NCBI RefSeq assembly: GCF_000147075.1
Contig: NC_014484.1
Location: forward strand, 2,125,501-2,189,500
Source: Spirochaeta thermophila DSM 6192
GTDB taxonomy: Bacteria; Spirochaetota; Spirochaetia; Winmispirales; Winmispiraceae
Length of the DNA: 64,000 nucleotides
Direction: 5' to 3'
Shown one piece after another: positions 57,113 through 64,000 of the stretch (position 1 is its first letter; the number at the start of each line of letters is the position of its first letter). Under the pieces are notes generated by a model. The model saw nothing but the letters and a program-made list of their open reading frames with translations. It was not told the origin of the DNA and ran no database searches. The translations under genes and the position numbers were made by a program.

Positions 57113-58462
57113 CTACTCCCTCGCCCTCCGCCGGGCGTGGGCGGCGATCGCCACGAAGAGGAGCACCACCCCCGGAAGGAGCCAGAAGGCCCACCCCTCT
57201 CCGGAGAAGAGTCCCAGCAGGTAGAACCTGAGGTGGTGGCCGCCGTCGGTGAAGGCCGTGATGAGCTGGCCCTCAGGCACGGAGACCCCCACCTCGGCCG
57301 CGAGCGAGGTGTAGAGCGGGGCCAGTCTCGTGGCGATGAGCAGGTAGGTCACCACCACCGGGATCCCCGCGAGCACCGACCGTACCACGTTTCCCCGGAA
57401 GAGGAGCACCGAGATCGACATCACGGAGATGAGGTTGGGAAGATCGCCGAGCGGGAGCACCTTGTTCCCGGGGATGAAGAAGGCCAGGAGGAGCGAGATC
57501 GGCATGAGCAGCAACCCGGTGACGATCACCGAGCGGTGCTGCATGAGCACCCCGGTGTCCACCGCCACATAGAGTCCCTGCTTCGAAGGGAAACGCCGCT
57601 GGATCCTCTCCTTGAGCGTCGATGAGATCGGCGAGATCCCCTTCCCTATGAGCTCACCTGCGAGCGGGAGCAGGAACATCACCGCCGCCAGGTGTATCGA
57701 AAGCTCGAGCATCTCCTTCACCGAATAGGCGGCAAGCAGGCCGAGCACCACCCCCAGGAGGAGCCCTATCACCATGGGCTCGGACAGGAGCGAACGCGCC
57801 CCGGAGCCGGCCCCCCGCTCCTGGGGATCCACCCGCCACCTGCGGAACCCGGGTATCCGCTCGAACAGGAAGTCCATCGCCGCGGTGAAGGGCAGGAGTC
57901 CCACCACCGAAATCGGCGAGATGGTCACCCCTTCGAGCGCGGTCTCCTTCTCCACGTACACCGAGGCCCAATCGGCGAGCTTTATGGTGAGCACGGCGAT
58001 GACCAGGGTAGCGGCGAGGGCGAGCCACATGCTCCCGGTGACCGCCTGGACCAGTGCGCCCAGCAGGGCGAAGTGCCAGTAGTTCCAGATATCGAGGTAG
58101 ACCGTGCGGGTGAGGTTGAGGGCGATCATCAGGGTGTTGAGACCCAGCACGAGGAGGATCGAGAGCGGTGCGATCACCGAGGCCCAGGTGATGGCCGCGA
58201 GCGGCGGCCACCCCACGTCGAGCACCGTGTACTCCAGCCCCCGCACCGACACGATGGCCTCGACCGCAGGCCGTATGTTGTCCACGAAGAACGAGAACAC
58301 CACGAAGATCGATGCGAACCCCACCCCCATCCGCAGGGCCGAGAGAAGGGCATCCTTCACCCTCATCCCCACCAACAACCCCAAGGCCAGCATGATGAAG
58401 GGAAGCATCACGTAGGCCTTGAACGAGAAAAACACCTCGAGTGCGTGACGAATCATCTCCAT
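57113..58462 (-). CDS. PTS galactitol-type IIC permease, orphan
   Basis: A 449-residue membrane protein with ~10-12 helices resembling GatC, the IIC channel of the galactitol PTS. It shares the early G-L-E-Y-T-V-L-D-V-G-W-P-P-L-A-A block and G-L-x-x-A-V-D-T-G-V-L. IIA and IIB partners are absent on both sides. A kinase-independent uniporter role, or partners elsewhere, are both open. AAGGAGGA lies ~10 nt before ATG 58462. The nitroreductase gene is 58 bp upstream on the same strand. Confidence 0.82.
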   Translation of the reverse strand: MEMIRHALEVFFSFKAYVMLPFIMLALGLLVGMRVKDALLSALRMGVGFASIFVVFSFFVDNIRPAVEAIVSVRGLEYTVLDVGWPPLAAITWASVIAPLSILLVLGLNTLMIALNLTRTVYLDIWNYWHFALLGALVQAVTGSMWLALAATLVIAVLTIKLADWASVYVEKETALEGVTISPISVVGLLPFTAAMDFLFERIPGFRRWRVDPQERGAGSGARSLLSEPMVIGLLLGVVLGLLAAYSVKEMLELSIHLAAVMFLLPLAGELIGKGISPISSTLKERIQRRFPSKQGLYVAVDTGVLMQHRSVIVTGLLLMPISLLLAFFIPGNKVLPLGDLPNLISVMSISVLLFRGNVVRSVLAGIPVVVTYLLIATRLAPLYTSLAAEVGVSVPEGQLITAFTDGGHHLRFYLLGLFSGEGWAFWLLPGVVLLFVAIAAHARRRARE

Positions 58463-58520
58463 CGACTCGGTTCCTCCTTCCAGAAGATCTCGAACCTCAA
58501 GAAGCGGCGTACGGCATGCC

Positions 58521-59099
58521 CTAGCCCAGGGCCGCAGCCTCGTCCCAGGTATCCCAGAAGACCACCTCGGAGAGCGGCCGCCTCACGCGTGGACCGGTCT
58601 CGAGCTCCCGGTGCTTCTCGTTGAGCGTGGAGGCATCACCCGGATACCCGAGGGCGATCACGGTCACCGGCACCGCCCGCTCGGAGATCCCGAAGGCCTT
58701 CCGCAGACCCGGTGAGTCGAAGCCCGCCATGGGGTGGGCGTAGAGCCCCTCATGGGTGGCCTGGAGGAGCAGGCCCATCACCGCCATCCCGGTATCGAAG
58801 AGGGCGTACTCCCTCCTGTCATCGAGCCTGCAGTCGAGCTCGGGTGCGGTCACCACCAGGATGTAGGCCGGGGCCTCCTTGGCCCAGTAGTTGCCCGGGG
58901 AGAGGTGGGCGGCCACCTTCCCCCTCGCCTCCTCGGAGAGGGCCACGAGGAACCGCCAGGGCTGCTTGTTCATGCAGGAGGGGGCAAGGGTAGCGGCGTG
59001 CAGGAGGCGCTCCAGCACCTCCCTCGGCACAGGACGCGGGGAGAGGGCGCGGTAGGCCCTCCGTTCCCTGATCTCTCGCAGGATCGTCTCGTCGTTCAT
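58521..59099 (-). CDS. Nitroreductase-family FMN oxidoreductase
   Basis: A 192-residue flavoprotein with R-R-A-Y-R-A-L-S at the start, A-P-S-C-M-N-K-Q-P-W-R-F (about 40-50), and the C-terminal I-A-L-G-Y-P-G-D. It reduces nitroaromatics, quinones or similar compounds with NAD(P)H; substrate unknown. ATG 59099 (M-N-D-E-T-I-L) has no Shine-Dalgarno; TATATT lies exactly 6 nt upstream, as for the nitroreductase at 11545. The longer frame to 59117 would start upstream of that -10. Possibly co-transcribed with the PTS IIC gene. Confidence 0.88.
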   Translation of the reverse strand: MNDETILREIRERRAYRALSPRPVPREVLERLLHAATLAPSCMNKQPWRFLVALSEEARGKVAAHLSPGNYWAKEAPAYILVVTAPELDCRLDDRREYALFDTGMAVMGLLLQATHEGLYAHPMAGFDSPGLRKAFGISERAVPVTVIALGYPGDASTLNEKHRELETGPRVRRPLSEVVFWDTWDEAAALG

Positions 59100-59105
59100 G
59101 GCAAA

Positions 59106-59134
59106 AATATAATACACCCATCTCCGCCGGTCTA
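59106..59134 (-). promoter_or_regulatory. Promoter giving a leaderless nitroreductase mRNA
   Basis: Minus strand TAGACC (59134-59129), 17 nt, TATATT (59111-59106), then TTTGCC and the ATG at 59099. Confidence 0.5.
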
Positions 59135-61009
59135 CACGGCGGCGGCCCTCACCCTCACCTCGCCCTCCCGCTCACACCACACGAGCAGCACCCCCTCATC
59201 CGGCACCTCCTCACACCGCACCCCCTCCCCGCTCACCTCCACCCTCCACGCACCCCCGAACCCGAGGCGGGGAAGGCGTATCACCGTGGGCGCCCTCACG
59301 GAGGGATCGGCCCTGAAGGCGCACGTGAACACGCCCCTCGCAAAGCGCTCACGCAGGGGCACACCCGCCACCGCCAGGAGGTACGGCCTCACGAACCCCC
59401 TCGAGGCCCTCCCCTCCGGGGCATCGTCCCTCGACCACACCGAGAGGTCCTCCCTGTTCCACCCATCGCCATGGGCGTGCGTGTTCGAGGCCGTGTAGTT
59501 CCACAGCGTGCACCCCAGGAGGAGCTCGTCCATGGCATCGTAGTACATCGAGAGGGCCTCCTCCTGCCGTGTGTACGAGCCGGACCGCGCGGGTTCGAAC
59601 GGCACGCCGAACTCCCCCACCAGGCACGGCACCTCGCCCATGGCCTCCCGCGTCTCCTCGACCCGTGCCTCAAGCTGTCTCCGGAACGAGGCCCGCACCG
59701 CCCTCCTCCCCAGCACAGGCCACATCCGCCCCTGCTGCACCGAGAACCAGGGCACGAACCTCCGGGTGAAGAGCGTGAACCCGTCGTACCAGTGGAAGGC
59801 GTGCACGAGCCCCTCCGGCACCCCCCTCCGGAACCGCGGCGGCCTGCCGTTCGGCACCCCCTCCGCCATCACGAGCACCTCCGGGAGCACCCCGCGCACC
59901 GCCTCCGCCACCCGTTCCACGAACGGCGCCAGGAAATCCTCCTCGAACGAGACAGGACGTCCCCCCACCCGCGCGAAGTAGTCGGGCATCCTGAGCACCG
60001 GTCTTCCCCCCTCCACCGCCCACACCCCCTCCATGCGCCACGGACACTCCCTCCCCTCCTGAAACACCGAGACCCCCTCCGGGTTGAGCACCGCCTCCCC
60101 CACCCGCCTCTCACCCCCGAGCCCCGGCCGGTACACCCCCACCCGGGTGGGGAAGCCGCTCGCCGCTGCCATGGCCTCGAACCCCGTGGGCATGGGCCCC
60201 AGGGCGAGCATGTGGTTCCCGAGCCGTCTGAGGTCCTTGAGCCCGATGAACCCCGGATGCGGCTCGTTCATGGTCCCCACCCCCACCACGTTCCGAAGCC
60301 CCCGCAGGCTCCTTCCCACCTCCCGCAGCATCCCCAGGTACCGCTCCTGGAGCCAATCCTGGACGTTCCGGCCCTCCACCCTGCAGTGCGGGGCGAAGAC
60401 CCGTCCGCCGAAGAACAGGGTGAACATCGTGGCCGCGCCGTAGCGGGAGTAGTTGGTGGGCCAGGCCATGTAGGGGAAGGCCTCCCCCGCCTCCTGGTGG
60501 AGGAAGGCCGCACCCGAGGCGTGCATCCGCTCGGGAACCATCCCCACCGCCTCCAAGGTCCACACCGGCGCCCCATCGCCCCCCGTCCACCTCGACCACA
60601 CATCCTGGTGCGGATCCACCCACATGAGGAGCCCCCTCTCCCCCGCAATCTCCACCAACGCCTTCAGGTAGTCCAGGAACTCCCTGTCGTACACCCCCGG
60701 TCCTGCGTGCTCCACCGCCTCCCAGGTGATCACCAGCCGTATGAGGGAGCACCCATAGGCGCGAAGCCGCTCCAGGTGGTCCTCCGCCTCCCCGAGCGGC
60801 ACCGGCCTCCCCACGAACGAGACATCCCGCCGTTCATAGAACCCCTCCCGCACGTGGGTGCGCCCGTCCGGCCGCGCAGGCACCTTCGAATCTCCCCCCA
60901 GGTTGATCCCCCTGAGGAGCACCACCCTCCCCGCCCCATCCACGATCCACCGACCCTCGGTCCTAAGAGGAGGGAGCACCCCACACAGTCGTCCGTCCTT
61001 CGTCCTCAT
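59132..61009 (-). CDS. GH5 glycosidase, endoglycosylceramidase-like
   Basis: A 625-residue family 5 glycoside hydrolase. The TIM barrel begins L-L-R-G-I-N-L-G-G-D-S-K, has W-E-A-V-E and W-V-D-P-H-Q-D-V-W-S-R, the acid/base Glu in T-M-N-E-P-H (about 247) and the nucleophile in V-G-E-F-G (about 464). A C-terminal beta-sandwich (~540-625) completes the endoglycosylceramidase layout, so the natural substrate may be a glycolipid rather than cellulose. It has no signal peptide and would act in the cytosol. The start has TATGCT 6 nt upstream and only a weak TGGTGG as RBS. Confidence 0.83.
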   Translation of the reverse strand: MRTKDGRLCGVLPPLRTEGRWIVDGAGRVVLLRGINLGGDSKVPARPDGRTHVREGFYERRDVSFVGRPVPLGEAEDHLERLRAYGCSLIRLVITWEAVEHAGPGVYDREFLDYLKALVEIAGERGLLMWVDPHQDVWSRWTGGDGAPVWTLEAVGMVPERMHASGAAFLHQEAGEAFPYMAWPTNYSRYGAATMFTLFFGGRVFAPHCRVEGRNVQDWLQERYLGMLREVGRSLRGLRNVVGVGTMNEPHPGFIGLKDLRRLGNHMLALGPMPTGFEAMAAASGFPTRVGVYRPGLGGERRVGEAVLNPEGVSVFQEGRECPWRMEGVWAVEGGRPVLRMPDYFARVGGRPVSFEEDFLAPFVERVAEAVRGVLPEVLVMAEGVPNGRPPRFRRGVPEGLVHAFHWYDGFTLFTRRFVPWFSVQQGRMWPVLGRRAVRASFRRQLEARVEETREAMGEVPCLVGEFGVPFEPARSGSYTRQEEALSMYYDAMDELLLGCTLWNYTASNTHAHGDGWNREDLSVWSRDDAPEGRASRGFVRPYLLAVAGVPLRERFARGVFTCAFRADPSVRAPTVIRLPRLGFGGAWRVEVSGEGVRCEEVPDEGVLLVWCEREGEVRVRAAAV

Positions 61010-61032
61010 ACCACCAGCATAGTCCACACGCA

Positions 61033-61063
61033 CAAAAAAATCCCACCCCTTCCGGGGTGGGAT
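61033..61063 (-). terminator. Terminator after rho-rpmE
   Basis: Perfect stem ATCCCACCCC-4nt-GGGGTGGGAT followed on the minus strand by seven Ts (61040-61034). Confidence 0.9.
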
Positions 61064-61081
61064 GTGCAGTACCACACTCCG

Positions 61082-61327
61082 CTATTCCTTGATGTTGTAC
61101 TTCTTCCTGAAGCGCTCGATCCGCCCCGCCGTGTCCACCAGCTTCTGCTTCCCCGTGAAGAACGGATGCGAGGCACTGGAGATCTCCAGGTTGTAGAGGG
61201 GATATTCCTTGCCCTCGTAGGTCACCGTCTCCTTGGTCTTGACGGTCGAGTGGGCGAGGAAGATCGTACCCGTCGAGGCATCCCTGAACGCCACAAGCCT
61301 GTACTCGGGATGGATACCCTTTTTCAT
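61082..61327 (-). CDS. rpmE: Ribosomal protein L31, type B (zinc-free)
   Basis: An 81-residue large-subunit protein. M-K-K-G-I-H-P-E-Y, then [28 protein letters not shown] identify L31. The CxxC zinc cysteines of the type A protein are missing, so this is the zinc-independent form that many bacteria use under zinc limitation. It follows rho by 15 bp in the same transcript and is closed by a strong terminator. Confidence 0.95.
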   Translation of the reverse strand: MKKGIHPEYRLVAFRDASTGTIFLAHSTVKTKETVTYEGKEYPLYNLEISSASHPFFTGKQKLVDTAGRIERFRKKYNIKE

Positions 61328-61342
61328 AGCTCACTCCTATCT

Positions 61343-63241
61343 CTACATCCCCTCGTTGGGGACAAGCGGTGTATTCATGGAATTGAGGAACACCTCATTA
61401 TTCTTGGTTTTCGACATTTTGTCAATGAGGAACTCTATGATCTCCACGTCGTCGAGCGGGTTGAGGAACTTACGCAGTATCCAGATCCGCTGGAGCTCCA
61501 TGGGAGCGAGGAGGAGCTCCTCCTTCCGCGTACCCGACTTCTTGATATTGATGGCAGGGAAGAGCCTCCTGTCCGCGAGCCGCCTGTCGAGATGCACCTC
61601 CATGTTACCCGTACCCTTGAACTCCTCGAAGATCACCTCGTCCATGCGGCTCCCCGTGTCGATGAGCGCCGTCGCCACGATGGTGAGGCTCCCGCCGTTC
61701 TCTATGTTCCGCGCCGCCCCGAAGAACCGCTTGGGACGGTGCAGGGCATTGGAGTCGACACCACCGGAGAGGATCTTCCCGGACGTGGGCACGGTCTGGT
61801 TGTAGGCCCGGGCGAGTCGCGTGATGGAGTCGAGCAGGATCACCACGTCGTGGCCGTGCTCCACGAGACGCTTGGCCTTCTCCAGCACCATCTCCGCCAC
61901 CTGTACGTGGTTCTTCGCCTGCTCGTCGAACGTGGAGGAGATCACCTCGGCCTCCACGTTCCGCTGCATGTCGGTCACCTCCTCCGGCCGCTCGTCGATG
62001 AGGAGGACGATGAGGTAGACCTCGGGATGGTTCTCGGTGATCGCATTGGCGATCTGCTGGAGGAGGATCGTCTTACCGGTACGCGGTGGGGAAACGATGA
62101 GGCCCCTCTGCCCCTTTCCTATGGGACAGAAGAGATTGATCATTCGGGTGGAGATGTTCCCATCCCTGGTCTCGAGATCGAGCCGCTCGTTCGGATAGAC
62201 CGGGATGAGGTTCTCGAACGGAATCCGCTGCTGGGCCACCGAAGGATCGGTGAAGTTGATGCTCTCCACCCGGAGCATCGCGAAATACCGCTCCCCCTCC
62301 TTGTTGGGGAGGCGTATCTGACCGAAGACCGTATCTCCGGTCTTCAGGTTGAAGAGCCGTATCTGCGAAGGCGAGAGATAGATGTCGTCGGTCCCATTGA
62401 GGAAGTTGTTCTGAGGGGATCTGAGGAACCCGTACCCGTCGGGAAGTATCTCGAGGGCACCGTATGCGTAGATGTTCCCACCCCTGTGGGTGTACTGCTT
62501 GAGGATCTCGTAGATGAGCTCCTGCTTCCTGAAGGCCACCAGATCGTCGTGCTTCACACCAAGATACTCGGCGATTCCCCGTATCTCCTTCATGTCGAGG
62601 AGGATGAGCTCGTTGATGGTGATACCCGCAGGATCGTTCGGGAGGATCATGCGATACGGCCGGTAGGGCTTCACCAGTTCGTGGATCCAGGTGGCGAGCC
62701 GCTCTATCCTCGAAGGCCCGCGCGCGTCCACGGAAGGCATGGGGGGCGTGTGCTCTTCGCCCACCCCTTCTGCATTGGGAGGAGGCGAGATCGGCGGGAC
62801 GAAAGCCTGGGAGACGGGCTTTCGCGTATGGCCGTTGCCGTTCTGGCGTTCGCCGTCCTTCACGATGGCCACCTTGATCTTCCGCCTCCTGCCCCGCCTC
62901 TGCACCTTCTGTGGTGCGCTCTGCGGTTCCTCTTCCGCCTCCGCCTCTCCTGCTACTTCTTCGGGGTCCGCAGGAGCCGCATCCTCGGCGCCCACGGATT
63001 CCCCGGAAGGAGGTTCGGACCGGTCGTGGGCCTCATCTCCCGGACGCTCCTCTCCTTGAGCGGCTGCTTCCTTCTCGGCGGTTTCGGTCTTCTCAGAGGC
63101 TTCCGTCTCTCCGGTCTCCGAGGGATCGGAAGGCGGCTTCTCTTCTCCGGCAGGTGCGAGATCCCCGAAGAGATCCCCTTCTCCTGCGATGGATGTCGTC
63201 TCGTCAGTGGATTCGTTTCGTCTTCTGCGCAATAATGCCAT
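61343..63241 (-). CDS. rho: Transcription termination factor Rho, long acidic N-terminus
   Basis: A 632-residue hexameric RNA helicase that ends transcription. The first ~170 residues are disordered: Glu, Ala, Pro and Ser rich with a basic patch (R-R-G-R-R-R-K-I-K), absent from the 419-residue E. coli protein. The Rho_N/cold-shock RNA-binding part (~195-330) has G-Y-G-F-L-R-S-P and the ATPase domain has P-P-R-T-G-K-T (Lys about 389), [12 protein letters not shown] and the R-loop. GGAG before the ATG; promoter at 63265-63293. Co-transcribed with rpmE. Confidence 0.95.
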   Translation of the reverse strand: MALLRRRRNESTDETTSIAGEGDLFGDLAPAGEEKPPSDPSETGETEASEKTETAEKEAAAQGEERPGDEAHDRSEPPSGESVGAEDAAPADPEEVAGEAEAEEEPQSAPQKVQRRGRRRKIKVAIVKDGERQNGNGHTRKPVSQAFVPPISPPPNAEGVGEEHTPPMPSVDARGPSRIERLATWIHELVKPYRPYRMILPNDPAGITINELILLDMKEIRGIAEYLGVKHDDLVAFRKQELIYEILKQYTHRGGNIYAYGALEILPDGYGFLRSPQNNFLNGTDDIYLSPSQIRLFNLKTGDTVFGQIRLPNKEGERYFAMLRVESINFTDPSVAQQRIPFENLIPVYPNERLDLETRDGNISTRMINLFCPIGKGQRGLIVSPPRTGKTILLQQIANAITENHPEVYLIVLLIDERPEEVTDMQRNVEAEVISSTFDEQAKNHVQVAEMVLEKAKRLVEHGHDVVILLDSITRLARAYNQTVPTSGKILSGGVDSNALHRPKRFFGAARNIENGGSLTIVATALIDTGSRMDEVIFEEFKGTGNMEVHLDRRLADRRLFPAINIKKSGTRKEELLLAPMELQRIWILRKFLNPLDDVEIIEFLIDKMSKTKNNEVFLNSMNTPLVPNEGM

Positions 63242-63264
63242 GAAAAACTCCAGTATGCGAAGGG

Positions 63265-63293
63265 ATTATAGGCGTGAACTCCTCACTACATCA
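63265..63293 (-). promoter_or_regulatory. Promoter for rho-rpmE
   Basis: TGATGT (63293-63288), 17 nt, consensus TATAAT (63270-63265), ~24 nt before the ATG. Confidence 0.6.
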
Positions 63294-63347
63294 CTCTGTT
63301 CATGGAATTTCATCCCGCTATCAGGGGGAGAACGATCGGGGTGTGCC

Positions 63348-64000
63348 TCACGTCAGTTTATTTTCAATATAGTCCGCAAGTTCCCTCCTGTCAAGCCAGT
63401 CTTCCTCCTCCACCAGGATGTACGTGAGCAGCCCCGCGAGGAGCGCGCTCTTGTGTTGTATCCGCTCCCGGTCACCGCGAAGGAGGGCCCTAAAGGTACG
63501 GCTCCGGCCGTCTCTCCTGCCCACTCCCACACACACGGTGCCCACCGGCTTCTCGGGGCTCCCCCCCGAAGGTCCGGCGATCCCGGAGACCGCGGCAGCC
63601 ACGTCCACCGGCATGTGCTCGAACACCCCCCGCACCATCTCCTCCACGGTCTGTCGGGACACCGCCCCGAAGGTCCGCAAGGTCTCGGGCCGCACCCCCA
63701 GGAGCCGCTCCTTCGCCTCGTTGCTATAGACGACAACCCCTCCCCAAAAGACCTCAGAGGCACCAGGCACCTTTGTGAGCGAAGAGGCGATCCTCCCCCC
63801 GGTACACGACTCGGCGAAACCCACCGTGAGCCCACGCCGGGCAAGGGCCTCCTTGAGAAGCACGAACAGGTCCTTCTCCCCCTCGAAGACGAGCACGGGG
63901 AGGAACCGCTCCTCGAGCGAGGCCACGCACGCGCGGATGGTCTCCTCGTCCCCACCCGAGAGCACCAGGAACACCCTCCCCGGCTGGGCCTGCGTGGCCC
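63348..64000 (-). CDS. cinA: CinA-type protein, C-terminal part (open at window edge)
   Basis: The frame is open to the window end, giving the last ~217 residues. The C-terminal CinA (PncC, NMN amidohydrolase-like) domain has G-F-A-E-S-C-T-G-G-R-I-A, W-G-G-V-V-V-Y-S-N-E-A-K, A-A-A-V-S-G-I-A-G-P and T-V-C-V-G-V. The preceding ~45 residues (P-G-R-V-F-L-V-L-S-G-G) fit the linker domain of full-length CinA, so a molybdopterin-like N-domain should continue outside. Function: recycling of NMN; older link to competence. The internal GTG at 63974 is not taken as the start. Confidence 0.85.
   Translation of the reverse strand, partial: ATQAQPGRVFLVLSGGDEETIRACVASLEERFLPVLVFEGEKDLFVLLKEALARRGLTVGFAESCTGGRIASSLTKVPGASEVFWGGVVVYSNEAKERLLGVRPETLRTFGAVSRQTVEEMVRGVFEHMPVDVAAAVSGIAGPSGGSPEKPVGTVCVGVGRRDGRSRTFRALLRGDRERIQHKSALLAGLLTYILVEEEDWLDRRELADYIENKLT

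Noticed and set aside
59471-63235. 1254-codon plus-strand open frame
   Set aside because: It runs antisense across GH5, rpmE and rho, is rich in Pro/His/Arg and has no domain. High GC keeps antisense frames open.
1-64000. tRNA genes, rRNA, CRISPR, riboswitches, phage
   Set aside because: I looked for cloverleaf ends, regular repeats and phage genes in the intergenic regions and saw none. No gap exceeds ~220 bp.

Overview
The window looks like chromosome from a GC-rich, probably thermophilic, fermentative spirochaete. The protein style (lipoproteins with loose lipoboxes, a Ser/Glu/Arg-rich proteome, a type B L31, a Rho with a long acidic N-terminus) is what I would expect from Spirochaeta (Winmispira) thermophila or a close relative. 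This is inference from reading, not a database match. There are no rRNA or tRNA genes, CRISPR arrays, insertion sequences or prophage signs. Genes are packed tightly, often with 4-base ATGA overlaps.

Layout. 0-1 kb: a Yip1-type membrane protein and the start of an exported protein, reading out of the window. 1-4.2 kb: two signal-transduction proteins. 4.2-8.1 kb: housekeeping genes (trmL, proC, serS, a NeuB-type synthase). 8.1-12.4 kb: a periplasmic-sensor kinase, a HAD phosphatase, a nitroreductase and a metallophosphoesterase. 12.3-15.2 kb: an SLC12-like transporter with a downstream gene of unknown function. 15.3-18.5 kb: yajC-secD-secF. 18.6-26.5 kb: a GT4 glycosyltransferase, then a TetR-controlled efflux operon (TolC, lipoprotein adaptor, two ABC ATPases, two ABC-2 permeases) behind a 26-bp operator. 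26.5-30.3 kb: pyruvate dehydrogenase E1alpha, E1beta and E2. 30.4-36.7 kb: htpG, a small outer-membrane barrel, a cysteine/histidine-rich protein, a PpiC-type foldase lipoprotein and a MATE exporter. 36.8-43.3 kb: pyrC, a zinc phospholipase C-like protein, an MFS transporter and an M16C peptidase. 43.4-46.8 kb: one 1125-residue polypeptide that joins 2-oxoacid dehydrogenase E1alpha, E1beta, a lipoyl domain and a ketoacyl-ACP synthase III. 47-48 kb: a beta-helix lipoprotein. 48.2-50.7 kb: proA-proB. 50.7-55.6 kb: a duplicated FMN-binding lipoprotein, MenA, a polyprenyl diphosphate synthase and an NDH-2/DoxX fusion. 55.7-64 kb: glycerate kinase, a PTS IIC, a nitroreductase, a GH5 glycosidase, rpmE, rho and part of cinA.

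Two regions stand out. (1) The E1alpha-E1beta-lipoyl-KASIII fusion carries both active sites of a 2-oxoacid decarboxylase, a lipoylation lysine and a complete Cys-His-Asn KASIII triad, but no E2 acyltransferase domain. It suggests direct hand-over of a branched-chain acyl group into fatty-acid initiation. (2) The 50.7-55.6 kb block has the parts of a flavin-based extracellular electron-transfer locus: a membrane NADH dehydrogenase, two quinone side-chain enzymes and a twin-FMN lipoprotein. It is arranged as two convergent transcripts.

Several genes (11545, 55741, 59099, perhaps 61009) have a -10 hexamer exactly 6 nt before the ATG and no convincing Shine-Dalgarno. Leaderless transcription may be common here. 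Promoters quoted are sigma70-like matches read by eye with the stated spacing.
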